Below, piece by piece: positions 47,201 to 60,200 of a stretch of 64,000 nt of DNA. Position 1 is the first letter of the stretch, and each line of letters opens with the position of its first letter. Under the pieces are notes generated by a model that was given only the letters and a program-made list of their open reading frames with translations, had not been told where the DNA came from and did no database searches. The DNA is from Ovis canadensis (Eukaryota; Chordata; Mammalia; Artiodactyla; Bovidae): the NCBI RefSeq assembly GCF_042477335.2, contig NC_091251.1, positions 87,373,501 through 87,437,500 on the forward strand, written 5' to 3'. Both the position numbers and the translations under genes were made by a program.

Positions 47201-48059
47201 TAGATACAGTAGTTAGTAAAATTGTTGGCATTAGGCTTTAAAAACAGACAACACATTTAAAAATTGATCAAGAGAGAACTGTATAGGCCAGCCCCAAGTA
47301 GTAGAAATATGATGCAAGTTACATGCGTAATTTTCAATTTTATAATAGCCAATTTTAAAAAATAGGTGAAATTCATTTTAATAATTTTTATTTAGCCCCA
47401 TTATTTCAACAGGTAATCAATATAAAAATTACTCATGAAATATTTCACATTTTTTCCATACTAAGTTTTCCAAAGCTAGTGTGCAGGAAATACTTACAAC
47501 ACATTTCAGTTCAAATTTGCCACATTAAAAGTGCTTTTATAGCCACATGTGGCTACTGGCTACTGTATTAAAAAGGTGCAGAGCCCAGGGTAGGAAACAA
47601 GTCCTATCTTGGTTGGCTGAGTAGCTTTGTTATCCTAGATAAGACCTTTAACCACTTATTTCCTTGGTTTCCTCCAGAGGGCTCTGGGATGGTCATTTCT
47701 TATTAACACTTTTAAGATATTCTCTGCAGACCTATATATAAGTGGCTCTTCCCAAACACTTCATTTATTGCTTATTCACCTGCCAAGATCTGAACTATCA
47801 CTCTCACTGCCCTAAGAAATGGTATAAGAATGTATCCAAATTATAATTTCAGCTTTATGTATATGGAGTAAGTCGAGGAAGTGAGAAAGAATTCCCTCTC
47901 GTGAGTTTTGTGACTTGCCTTTCTGTCAGCCTAGCCTCAGGAAGGCACCTATTAGAATTTTGCGAGGTCCAAGATCCCTTTCCCCTTCCCGCCACAAGGT
48001 CCATGGTCTCTTCCGCTCTATAAGGAAGGTTTCCTAAGTCCTCTTGGCTCTCAGTTCTT
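47200..48059. other. Unique sequence upstream of the CHURC1 promoter
   Basis: AT-rich up to about 47,600, then mixed. Possible distal regulatory elements cannot be recognised by eye. Confidence 0.5.
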
Positions 48060-48244
48060 GTTGTCTGAGAGACCAGACCCTGCCCTAACAACCGTTGCTA
48101 AGGGGCGGAGACTTGGAATTGGTTCCTGAGATCAAATACTCCAGGATCTAGTATTTTGGGCGCATGCGGCGACCTTCTTTGAACTCTCGCGAGGTTTCGT
48201 CTTCCCGGAAGCACCGAAGGATCTTCGCTGTTAACTGTGTCGCG
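48060..48244 (+). promoter_or_regulatory. CHURC1: CHURC1 promoter, TATA-less, NRF1/TCTCGCGA/ETS type
   Basis: GC-rich sequence directly before the start codon. It holds an NRF1-like GCGCATGCGG at 48160-48169 (9 of 10 to the palindrome), a TCTCGCGAGG element at 48185-48194 and a palindromic ETS-type CTTCCCGGAAG at 48201-48211; a GGGGCGGAG Sp1-type box lies near 48101-48109. There is no TATA box. This combination is typical of broad-start housekeeping promoters. The transcription start is not determined; spacing suggests between about 48150 and 48230. Confidence 0.75.
48164..48244 (+). CDS. CHURC1: Possible 27-codon N-terminal extension of CHURC1
   Basis: An ATG at 48164 is in frame with the CHURC1 start and open for 27 codons, giving a basic Ser/Arg-rich leader (begins MRRPSLNSREV). 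Its context is poor (C at -3, C at +4), and it lies inside the NRF1-like promoter motif, so only transcripts starting upstream of the motif could include it. I recall that a longer human CHURC1 isoform with a similar leader is annotated; that is memory, not a lookup. Even when present, leaky scanning would favour the ATG at 48245. Confidence 0.45.
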
Positions 48245-48283
48245 ATGTGTGTGGACTGTGTGGAGAAGGAATATCCCAACCGG
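48245..48283 (+). CDS. CHURC1: CHURC1 coding exon 1
   Basis: Thirteen codons, beginning M-C-V-D-C and carrying the first CxxC pair, run into a CGG|GTGAGC donor in phase 0. The start has G at -3 and T at +4, a moderate Kozak context. An in-frame ATG lies 81 bases upstream with no stop between; see the separate entry. Residue 3 is Val here, whereas I recall Gly in human. Confidence 0.95.
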
Positions 48284-51200
48284 GTGAGCGAGTGGGCGCC
48301 GAAAACTGCCCGCTCCCTTGGCCCATGGCCGCCCCTGAGGCTTCTCGTACCCCTGGGAGGTCTGGCGTGGGGCGGACTCAGCCGCTCCACCCCATCCAGT
48401 GACCCGGTAGCTGTTTTTAGGCGCCTGACAGTGGGGACGGCCTTCAGCCGTCGTTTCCTGCAGATCCCCACCCTGGAGACTGGGAGCAGCCGTCGTTTAA
48501 TTTCTCTTGAGCTCCAGGGGAGGAAAAAAAAAAAACCCCTACCACCGCCACCAACCCAGTCGAGAAGAGAGGAAGCCCCCACCCCTACCCTGGTCTTATC
48601 CTCAAGCTTGATTTGATGGCATTCAGTGCTCCTCCCGAATTCGAGCGCTAGAAGGAATCTCTGAAGTCATCTGTTCTAACCCAGTTTTGCTGATGAAATT
48701 AATGCCTGGAGGCGGGAAATCTCTTGCCAAAAGTTCACATTCTAGTTAGTACGAAAGGCAAGACTGGAATTCTGGTTTCCTTGCTGTTAACTTTCTTTTA
48801 AATCTCTGTTCCTTTCAAGCTCAGGAAATTGCGAAGCTTGTTTACTCTCATTTCGTTCAACGTATATTGACTGAACATTTGTATGCGTGTTTCGTTGCCA
48901 GCCGTCGAAGAGCGTACGTTTACAGGGTCACTTGGCTAGCAAAAAATGGCTAGTACCTAAATGCTATTCAGGTGTAGAGAAAGGGGAGAGCAATAGGAAA
49001 TAGTGGTGTTCTCCTCAAAGAAAGGTGGAGTTCATTTGAGACTTAAAGGATAGTTGTGACTAGGATGGAAAAGGAAAGGAAGAACTGAAGACTGGGGGAA
49101 ATAACAAGGATTCTCATATAGGCTGCTTCTGTCTCTTTAATAATTTGAGTAATACTTAGTCTTTTGGGAGGGTTTTATAATACATCATGAACACTCATAT
49201 CGTATAACCTCTGAAAGTAAAGGTCTAGCATTATTAAAAAAAAGTTAAAAGATGTATCCTGAATGACCTGGCAGTTCTGTTTCTAGAGAAATAAATGCAT
49301 GTTCCTGGAGACTGGTATAAGAATGTTCATAACAGCATTGTTTGTGGTGGTGGTGGTTTAGCCGCTAAGTCGTGTCCGACTCTTGCGACCCCATGGACTG
49401 CTCTTCCCAGAGGAGCCTGCCAGGGATGTCCATGGGATTCTCCAGGCAAGAATACTGGAGTGGGCTGCCAGGCTGGAAAAATGTGTGGTCATAGAATGGA
49501 ACGCCATGAGTGAATGAAGCAGTGGCTCTCAACTGGGAGCAGTTTTGCCTCCTGTGGGACATTGGACAATAGCGGGAGATATTTTTGGTTATCACAACTG
49601 CGGTCCTGCAGACACTTAATAGGTAGAGGCCTTATGCCTTTACATTTCGCATACTTTTCTGTACTATGGTCTATTTCATTTTTTTTTTAAGTTTAAAGAG
49701 AGATTGTTGTGAATCCAGTACTGAAAACTGCACATTATAAGCACCATGAGGAAGATGTTTGTTGTGGATAATATAAGATATTAAATTGGGGAGTTCCCTG
49801 CCTCCACTTCCACTGCAGGGGAAACAGGTTCAATCCCTGGTTCGGGAACTAAAATCTCATATGCCAAGGTGAGGCCAGGGGAAAAAAAAAACATATATAT
49901 ATATATAGTTGGATTTTTAAGAGTTGAGCTCATCAGAAGACAAAAATTATATTGAAGTTTAGACTGCACGCTTTAGGCTTTGGGCAGCCATCCAGAAAAA
50001 AAAAAAAAAGAACAAGGAAATGACTCTGAAACCTGCTATATAGGAAAGTGGATCGTATGGTTGTATGTTGAGATGATGGGATGGGGGGAAATGTAAAAGG
50101 ACAGCCCTACAGAGCATTTGGGGAAACCAAATGGCAGCTGTAGTACAGGCATGGGATGATGAAGACGTCATATCAAAGAAAGAATTAACAGGACTAAACC
50201 AGTTTAATGTAGGAGGGAAGAAGGGAAGAGCATTCATAATCTCAAGAGTTTTCTATCTAGGCAGCTGGGAAGTTTGGAAGTATTACAGAAGTTTGAGCCA
50301 TATGGGAAGGAGAAACAAAATTGGGGGAACAAATGATCAGATTGCTTTTTTTTTTTAAATCATGTTTCACCTGAGGTTGAAACTGTAACACTCCAGAAAT
50401 AGGCTGAAAATATAGGAAGACAGTTTGGGTAAGAGATTCAAACAGATGAGTCAACCAAATAAAGGAGTCAGGAAGAATTTGTTCACTTAGGAAAAGAATG
50501 TAGAGAATCAACCACTATCAAGAACTGAGCTTCAAGGATTAAATGAATTTAGAAAGTGAAAATAAAAGTATAGGAAGAAGAAAATAAAAGTAAAGCTTTG
50601 AGGTGATTGGAAAACCAGGAAAGTGCCTGAAGCAGTTTTCTCTGATTTTTATTCTGTTCTAAAGTGATTAAAAACTGTCATGAGGAAGAATTGGACTTTT
50701 ATTTGAAATTCCAGAAGGCAGATTCAGAAATAATTCGTGGATGGTTGTTAGGGGGCTATAGGCTTTAAATCAGAATAAAGAACTTTCTAACAGATTGTTT
50801 TTTTTTAATGGAATGGATAACCTTAGAGAAATTGAACTCTTCCTTTCATTCAGTAGAGACTAAATGATATCTTGAAGTCTCAGGGATCCCTCCAACTCTG
50901 GGATTTTTTGAAGTCATGAGATATTTTTAAGGACAGTAAGAGCAGAAGCCACTCTGCTTGAACCTAGCAAAGGAAAAGGTACTAAGGTGGTGGTAGCAAG
51001 TATAGTCCACTTATTCCAAAAATTTGGCAGAGAAAAATAATGGGTTAACATGTTGGGTAGGTCTAAATGCAGAATGAGTAGGTAATAAATATTTAATTGT
51101 TTATCTTTGGGCTTTCCTTGTGGCTCAACTGGTAAAGAATCTGCTTGCAATGCAGGAGACCTGGGTTCGATTCCTGGTTTGGGAAGATCCCCTCCAGTAT

Positions 51201-54200
51201 TCTGGCCTGGAGAATTCCATGGACTGTATAGTCCATGGGGTCGCAAAGAGTCGGACGCAACTGAGCGACTTTCATTTCACTTGGTTTCCTTAAATGTCTG
51301 GACTTTGGTGGTGAATGTTTTTCACAGCCTAGATTTCTTACAGAGCTCTGGCCCTCTTGTTTGTAATATTACACCAGGAACTTGAAGTCAGACTTGAATC
51401 GAATTGGAAATGAACCATACTAATTTTTTGAACAACTTTTTTTACTCATCTATGAAGCAGATTACTTTTTTCATTTAGAAAAGCATTTAGCAAACCAGTT
51501 AGAACTAGAACTCTACTGCATTTTCCAAAATAACTGATTAGGCACAAAATTGTAATAAAACATTTTTATATGAAACTAGAAATGAAACCTATACTTCATA
51601 TAGTTCAAGTTTCAGCTTTAACATTCTTAGTAATGTAGCAGCCATACAGAAGTGAAATAGCTCAGTCGTGTCCGACTCTTTGCGACCCCATGGACTGTAG
51701 CCTACCAGGCTCCTCTGTCCATGGGATTTTCCAGGCAGTAGTTGTGGAGTGGATTGCCATTTCCTCCTCCAGGGGATCTTCCTGACCCAGGGATCGAACC
51801 CGGGTCTCCCACATTGTAGACAGACGCTTTACTGTCTGAGCCACCAGGGAAGTCCAAGCCATACAGAAATGGAGCATAAATTTAGACTAATCAGAGGGAA
51901 GTAATCAGTGTAAATTGGTTACATGTTTAAAATAGAAATTGTTTTATATACTTTACTGTAAAATTAAGCTGTGAAAGTTCATGTACTCATTGCTGTGTGC
52001 GTGTGCATTTTGCTCAGTCATGCCTGCCTCCTTGTGACCCTATGGAGTATAGCCTGCTAGGTGCCTCTGCCCATGGGTTTCTCCGGGCAAGAATACTGGC
52101 GTGGGTTGCCATAGCTTACTCCAGGGAATTTTCCACGACTCCTGTGTTGGCAGGCAGATTCTTTACCACTGCATCACCTGGGAAGCCCAAATTGTTGTTC
52201 AGCATCAAACCATATTTGATTAAATGCTGAGTCTGATATATAATTTGTAAAATAGTTGTATGGAAATGGATGCTTTAAAATGATGGTCTGCATTTTAAAA
52301 TGTCTATTAAAAAAAAAAAAACAAAAACCACAGGGGACTGTCCTGGTGGTCCAGCGGCTAAGACTCATCGTTCCCAGTGCAGGGGTGTTGGGTTTGAACC
52401 ATGGTCAGGGGACTAGATTCTATATGCCACAACTAAGACTTGGAGCAACCAAATAAATAAATATTTTAAAAACAATCTGTAATCAGTAACTTAACTTTCC
52501 ACTTTAAGACAGTGAAAAAGTGAGAGCAGACTGAACCCAAAGCAAGCATTAGATATGATACAGATTAGAGTGGCAATGAATGAAATAGAAAATAGAGGAA
52601 ATCAGCAAAATTAAAATTTGGTTCTTTAAAAACTATATTTTCCATTTTTAAGTACTCCCTGTCAAAACGTATACACTGATAAGTTATACTATCTGAAATA
52701 ATAGTTTTTTGAAAGAAACAAACTGGCCCAATCCTTGTCAATATTTTTGCAGATTTCTCAAATTTGTAAGATTTTATCATAATATACTTTCATACTAATC
52801 ATCATAGTATTTAACCATTTTTTCCTATGTATTTGTATACCTTTACAGATCTTCAGTCAGGATTTGGCTGAATCACACTTTCTAAAGATTGTTAACTTTT
52901 GACTTTTTTCCTATCTTCTTGAAACTGTTATAGCTTACTATTATTACTGTGGAGTTGATTTAGATTTTATTCTTTTCTTTCCTCCTGCTGTGAAAACCTC
53001 AAACGCTTCTCTGAATACTGTATTCTTTAATTTTCTTTCCCAAATTTGGACATTAATAATCTTGCTTTATCTAATAAAATAATCATGCCTCACTGATGAA
53101 GGTTACCCTCACTTTCAAATGACCAGGGCCCTTAGAGAAAGCCCCATCAGTTTCTTAGGTACTTTACTTGCATTTTCCCATTTCAAGAATTTATTTCCTT
53201 ACCTCACAACATGTACATAGGTATCTTTTCTCTTCCTTCAGTATTTAGAGTTCACATTTGCCCTGCTTATATGGTCAGATTACAGAGGTTAGACCATATT
53301 GTATTAAGTGCCTGTGTTTATGTATGCACTTCTGCTCAGAGTTCTGTTAATAATTTATTTGAACATGGTATTTAGATGTTTATTCTTTTAAGAGTTTTTA
53401 AAAAATTCCTTAATTTCTTGGAGTCTTTGACAGTCAACTTTTCTGGATTCAAGGCAGTAACAGTTCAGACCTCAACAGGCTTTTTGTCAAAGTTTATTAA
53501 ATTCTAGCTAAGCTATTTAAAATCCTAAAAGATAATGCTGTTAAAGTGCTGCACTCAATATGCCAGAAAATTTGAAAAACTCAACAATGGCCACAAGACT
53601 GGAAAAGGTCAGTTTTTATTCCAGCCTCAGAAAGGCAATGCCAAAGAATGTTCAAACTACCATAGAGTTGCCCTCATTTCACGTGCTAGCAAGGTAATGC
53701 TCAAAATCCTTCAAGCTAGACTTCAACAGTACATAAACCAAGAACTTCCAGATATATAAGCTGGGTTTAGAAAAGGCAGAGGAACCAGAGATCAAATTGC
53801 CTACTTTTGTTGGATTGTAGAAAAAGCGAAGGAATTTCTATTTCATTGACTACACTAAACATCTGTTTCATTGAAAAACATCTATTTCAAAACATCTATT
53901 TCATTGACTACACTAAAGCCTTTGACTGTAGATCACAATAGACTGTGGAAAATTCATAAAGAGATGGGAATACCAGACCACTTTACCTGCCTCCTGAGAA
54001 ACCTGTATGGTCAAGAAGCAATAGTTAGAACCAGACATGGAGCAGTGGACTAGTTCATAATTGGGAAACTAGTGCATCAAGGCTGTATATTGTCACCCTG
54101 CTTATTTAATTTTTATGCAGAGTACATCATGTGAAATGCCAGGCTGGGTGAATCACAAGCTGGAATCAAGGTCACCAGGAGAAATATCAACAACCTCATG

Positions 54201-57200
54201 TATGCACATGATACCACTCTGCTGGTGGAAGGCGAAGAGGAACTAAAGAGCCCCTTGATGGCGGTGAAAGAAGAGAGTGAAAAAACTGGCTTAAAACTCA
54301 ACCTTAAAAAACCTAAGATCATGGCATCTGGTCCTGTTACTTCATGGCAAATAGTTGGGGAAAAAGTGGAAACAGAGGTAGATTTTATTTTCTTCGACTC
54401 CAAAATTACTGTGGACAGTGACTGCAGCCACGAAATTAAAAGATGCTTGCTTCTTGGAAGAAAAGCTATGACAAACCCAGACAGCATATTAAAAAGCAGA
54501 CACCTTATGTTGCCAACAAAGGTCCGTATAGTTAAAACTGGGTTTTTCCAGTAGTCATGTATGGATGTGAGAGTTGGACTGTAAAAGAAGGCTGAGCACT
54601 GAAGAATTGATGCTTTTGAACTGTGCTGGAAAAAACTCTTGAGAGTCCCTTGGACAGCAAGGAGATCAAACCAGTCAATCCTAAAGGAAATCAACCCTGC
54701 ATATTCATTGGAAGGACTGATACTGAAGCTAAAGGTCCAATACTTTGGCCACCTGATAGAGCCAACTCATTGGAAAAGACCCTGATGCTGGGAAAGATTG
54801 AGGGCAGGAGGAGAAGTGGGCAACAGAGGATGAGATGGTTGAACAGCATCACTGACTTAATGGTCATGAGTTTGAGCAAACTCCGGGAGATTGTGAAGAA
54901 AGGGGAAGCCTGGCGTGCTGTTGTCATGTTGACATGACTTAGCAACTGAACAGCAACAACAATCATGTAACTAGGAAAAGAACTTGCAAAAGAATAGATA
55001 CATGTGTATGTATAACTGAATCACTTTGCTGTACACCTGGAGCTAACACAACATTGTTAAATCAACTATACTTCAGTATAAATAAATAAGGTCAGTTAGG
55101 TTGCTTATGAATTAATTAAGTTCTGAACAATTACTAGTAAGGCCTTAGCAAAGGCCTCACTTGAGCCAGGAACATATGTTATTTAGTTTCTTAGTTACAG
55201 TTTCTTTCTCTTTTAAATGTCATGGTGTCAATCTGATGAATTGCAGAAATTCCCTTCTTTGCTTGAATCACACATATCCTAAGGACTGGTATCTATAAGA
55301 GCTGAAAGTTTATTTATCTGTATTTATTTTCTGATATTTTTAAGGCTTGAGAAAATGCTTTTTCAACAGTCAACTGAGTATCACATTGCATAAGATCATT
55401 TTTATTATTAGCTCAGAGTTTCCATTTTGATTAAATTTTCATTCTAGTTTTATGATACCTCATTTAGTGGTGTTGGCTATTAGATTTTCTAACTTTTCCT
55501 TTTCATGTGTTATATTAAAACTTCATTAAAGTTGTTTCCTAATTGCATTTAGTCTTCTCTCACAGTTGCAGACTTCAGAGACTTGCAGCCTTAACACTGC
55601 CTCAGGTTTATTTACTATGAATAATACTTCTAGAGGAAAGCTAGTAATTTCAAAAATTACTTGGCATAAACTTCAAGCAAGTAAATTGTGGTCATGTTTT
55701 TTGCCTCTAGAGACTTTAAGTCTATTAATCATTTTCTCCAAGGATTTTGAAATATAAGAAAATTAAATCTCCCCCCTCAAAAGAAAATTAAATCCCTATT
55801 TTTCTTATTTTAGGGTAACATCTGCCTGGAAAATGGATCTTTCTTGCTGAACTTTACAGGCTGTGCAGTGTGCAGTAAGCGAGATTTTATGCTGATCACA
55901 AACAAATCTTTGAAAGAGGAAGACGGAGAAGAAATAGTTACCTATGATCGTAAGTAGACTTTTTTTAACATCTAAGTCTGTTAGCAGATGTCATCTTTTG
56001 GGAACTAGGTTGTGCAAAGTATTATGAGGTCTATATTACTACCATATTGCAACACGTAATCACTAGTTTTTTAAGAGGAGAATATAGGTAACATCTCATG
56101 TATCTAGCAACATCATATATTCCACATAAATGACTTGCAGATAGCTGAAGCTTATGATTTAGGCACCAGTTTTCTTTTGTTTATCTTTAAAGACTGTGTC
56201 TTCTGAAATAAGATATAGGGACTTTTTTTAAACTTAGGGTCATCCATGTGAATTTTTACCTTCTATTATAGTATAATGCAGTGATGTGCTTCAGCAGCTC
56301 TTAAGTGTTTAGGGCTGTTTGTCCTTATACTAAATGGCTCTGAGAAACTGTTTTTTTAAGTCTTATTTCTGCTTTTATAGCTTTTGTTCTCTTTTGTTAC
56401 TGTCAGCCTATCGTTTCTTTTGCTGCTGTAAGGATGGTGCCATCTTCATGCGATGTTCCTCATCCTTGATACTGGGAAATGAAATAAATAACTATGTATA
56501 ATAAAAAATCAGTTCTGAGGTTGGCACTAAGAATCTCTGAGTAAATTTACGAACATGTAGACTTTAGTGCAGAGAAGGCAATGGCTCCCCACTCCAGTAC
56601 TCTTGTCTGGAATATCCCATAGATGGAGGAGCCTGGTGGGCTGCAGTCTATGGGGTCTCGAAGAGTCGGACATAACTGAGCGATTTCACTTTCACTTTTA
56701 ACTTTCATGCAGTGGAGAAGGAAATGGCAACCCACTCTAGTGTTCTTGCCTGGAGAATCCCAGGGACGGGGGAGCCTGGTGAACTGCCGTCTATGGGGTC
56801 GCACAGAGTCAGACACGACTGAAACGACTTAGCAGCAGCAGCAGACTTTACTGCTGAGATATTGTGGCAGCTGTTTTAACTAGTCACATTTCCTTTTTGA
56901 TTGTCTCCTGATTTTTTGGTATGTTCTGACTATATGAAATAAATGTGTAAATAATGATATTTTTAAAGACGGGTATAAAAAGACACTAAGCCTTTAGAAT
57001 AGAGTCAGAAAATAGAAAAATGTGCTATATTAGAAGACTCTTCTTTCTTTTAGCATATTTAATTTTTATTTTTCTAAAATAAAACACTTAGAAGATAGTG
57101 GTCAAAAGCGAAGGCTCTGGAGTGAGAAAGCTTGGTTTTGAATTCTGGTTCCAACACTTCCTAACTTGGCGTGGTCTTCCTAGTTATTGACACACAGTGT

Positions 57201-60200
57201 GCGTTTTTTTACTTATCCTTGCAAAGGGCTTCCCTGGTGGCTCAGCTGGTAGGGAATCTGCCTGCAATGTGGGAGACCTGATCCCTGGGTTGGGAAGATC
57301 CCCTGGAAAAGGGAATGGCCACCCACTTCAGCATTCTAGCCTGGAGAATTCCATGTATAGTCCATGGGGTCGCAAAGAGTCAGACATGAGTGAGCGACTT
57401 CACTTCACTTCACAAAGGTGATAAGAATAGTATCTACCTTGTTGGGTTTTTGAGAAGATTAAAAGTGTTTAAAACAGTATCTGGCACATAATAAGCACTC
57501 AATATATCATAGTTATTACAATATTGTTTTTACTAGAGTCTTGTTACTGCTAAATTCACTTTAATGTCTTGTGTTAACTTTTTGATTATGTTTGGGTAGT
57601 AGCACAGTTTCTATCATTCCTGAGAATAAAAGCTCCTGTATAATTAGGTAGGTCCAGCTAGTTTAAAAAATACACATATCTGTTAATTGCTTACCTTAGC
57701 TTCCAGTGGGAATTGCACATTAAGTCTCTGAGTTCAGGCCCTTAATTATATAGTGTTGCTGTGTAATAGGGTCTGTATTTTTTTTATCAAGAGGGACATT
57801 ACAATGGGTTTCCTTTGTGTTAAATTTGACAGAGTTAAGATTCTTTTAAAGCAATACCATGCTAAGAATAGAAATTTTACTGTCTTCAGACACCATCTAA
57901 GATTTAATTATTTAAGTCTCTCTCTGTTTCAGCAGATCTTTGTAAGAATTGTCATCACGTAATAGCCAGGCATGAGTATACATTCAGTATCATGGATGAA
58001 TTTCAGGTAAATGTATATATGTGGGTGTGATTGAGGGGAAGGGGGATAAGAGTACACTTGACAAATTTAGGTATAATCTTCATAAATGAAGTGCTTGCAG
58101 ATATTAGAGGAGACCGTCCCTCTCTTCCACTTGTGTAAGTTGAGACAGATACTTTAGGTGTGGGTTGATCTGTTCAAACCTGTCTTCACAAGAGTCACAA
58201 AGCAAAATGCATGCCTTACAGATGATATCGCTGTCCTGTCATTTTTGCTTATAAAGAATAGCACCTTATGGCTTCTTATAAGGTTATCATTGTGCCTCTT
58301 TTTTCTCTACCCAGTTATTTGATTGCACAATTGTTGGCTTTAAGTGTTGATCTGCCCACTGCCACCATTCTGTAGAGCATGGTAATCGTAATAGTGAGAT
58401 TATCTGTTTCTGTTGTAGGACTGTAGTCAGCAACTCTGTGGTTTCAATTTTGATAGGATATTTGAATATTATTTGCTAAGTTAACACGATAGGTGTATCA
58501 TGGTTGGAGGAGAGAAGCTGAATCACTGTAAGGGTAGAGAATAGGGATCTATTAAAAGATCAGTCCTTATACAACTGTGAGAGCATGTGAAGAATTCTAC
58601 AAAATCCTACAGGCTGGTATAGGCCTGCATTTGCTGAAGATTCACAGATCTAACAGTGAGGAAGAAAAGCTGGACAGTAGGGGAGAGCCAAGGACAAACT
58701 GGAAAGCCCAAGGACACACTCATCCATGTCCATCCCTCACTGCTTCTGCTTTCAAGGCTTCAGATTGAGTTACTTATTTCCTGTGAACTACATGTTCATA
58801 GGATATAAACGTCAGGTAAGAGCTTTTTACTGTCAAGGGAATTTTTTTTTTTGGTACTACCATGATTAGGGAAAAAAATCTTCTACAGTAGAATCTTATA
58901 AAATAGTACAGGAGAACCACTTTCATTTTTACTTCAGTGTGGAAGAAGGCACTTAGTCACCTGTCAGAATCTGGTCTAATATCTTGTGGTCCATCTAAAT
59001 AACATCCTGACCACATCTCCCCAGCATCCAAAAATTATGCCTCAAAGATTCTTATATGATAGGTGTCTCTTTGGGCAAAATCAAGATCTCAGTGAATGAG
59101 TAGTGGCCAAATAGGGGAGTGAACATGTCAAGGACTTAAAGGAGCATCTCTCTCCATTCATGGGAGGACGGGTGTGCTTATAGCTATTTTTCAGCGGTTC
59201 TTGAAGCACCTGTGAGGATTTTAGAGTCCCTAAGTGAATCGTGAGATTGCCTGTTTATGCCCTCATTGAGCCATAGTGTGTCACCACCACGAGACCAGAG
59301 CCTAGGAGATTTTCCTTTATGACTGAGCACAGCCATTTTCAAAGCTGTCCCAGAAGTTCTCTGGGGTAGGAAGAAGGGAAAGGAAGATGGCTATAGTCAC
59401 AATGCCTAGATAGTGTGGAATTCTCTTGGGAATAAACTCTTAGACTGGACTCTACCTCCAGTCCTCTTTCCCAACATCCACTCCCTGCCAGCCCCACGTT
59501 CTTTATTTTGCTATCAGCATATTTGTCTTAAAATGATGCTTTCAGACTACCTCTTTGGCTTTTCTAGAATAACTGTCTTTGGCTCCAGTATACTGTCCAA
59601 TCTTCCCATCCCAAGGTTCTCCCTGGGTTCGCAGCCTCCCTTTCTCTCATTTCTCACTGCTCTCCTTTTGCACACCATTCATAGCATTGTCCCAGCTTTA
59701 GTCTCTCCTCCTTCCCTCCTGTTGTAGAAATTTTTATTTCCTCCTCTCTGTTATCCCCACAATGCATTTCCTCAGGAACTTCATGCTACCTTCTCTCCTA
59801 GCTTTTTCTCAGTGAGATTTAAAGCATTTTTACATTAAATATATCTAGTTCTTCTCTGTTTGTTAAAAGTAAATTAGAATCCTTTTGTTTCACTCAGCTG
59901 CTGCTTTGATTCATCTTCTGATCATCTCTCTCCTTCCTTTTGCTTCTTTACTTGAATAGCTCTTTACCCTATTTTCCTTATTTCCCTTTGCTCCTCCTAA
60001 CAATCTAAAAATTGGTTTTCACTTTACTTTCGAATTTCAAATTTCACTTTACTTTCAAATTTCATTTTCACTTTACTGAAATTATTCTCATAGATTCCCT
60101 ATAATGTAGCCAAATCCTATGACCTTACCTTCTCATCTCTCTTAACATCTTTCTGGATCTGGTTTTTTTAACCATTGTCTTTTTGGAGCATTTTATCTTC

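Larger units (their letters stand above)
19490..48060. other. Inferred SPTB-CHURC1 intergenic region
   Basis: No intact gene was found in these 28.6 kb. The contents are SINEs, L1, L2, LTR and BovB elements, an IFT22 retrocopy and one possible degenerate pseudogene, all listed separately. The two promoters at its ends point away from each other. Confidence 0.6.
48284..55813 (+). other. CHURC1: CHURC1 intron 1
   Basis: GT-AG intron of 7,530 bases. Its first 350 bases remain GC-rich and belong to the promoter-proximal CpG region. The rest is AT-rich and holds L1 fragments, several SINEs and a BovB copy, listed separately. No extra coding exon was recognised. Confidence 0.9.
55950..57935 (+). 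other. CHURC1: CHURC1 intron 2
   Basis: GT-AG intron of 1,986 bases containing one Bov-A2, one Bov-tA and the MIR it interrupts. The remaining unique sequence shows nothing recognisable. Confidence 0.9.

Noticed and set aside
48164..48616. 150-codon open frame running through CHURC1 exon 1 into the intron
   Set aside because: Beyond 48283 it passes a consensus GTGAGC donor into intron; only the part up to the donor is coding.
8774..57411. Many similar sequences of about 200 bases across the window, superficially array-like
   Set aside because: They are dispersed SINEs in both orientations with individual target-site duplications, not a CRISPR or satellite array.
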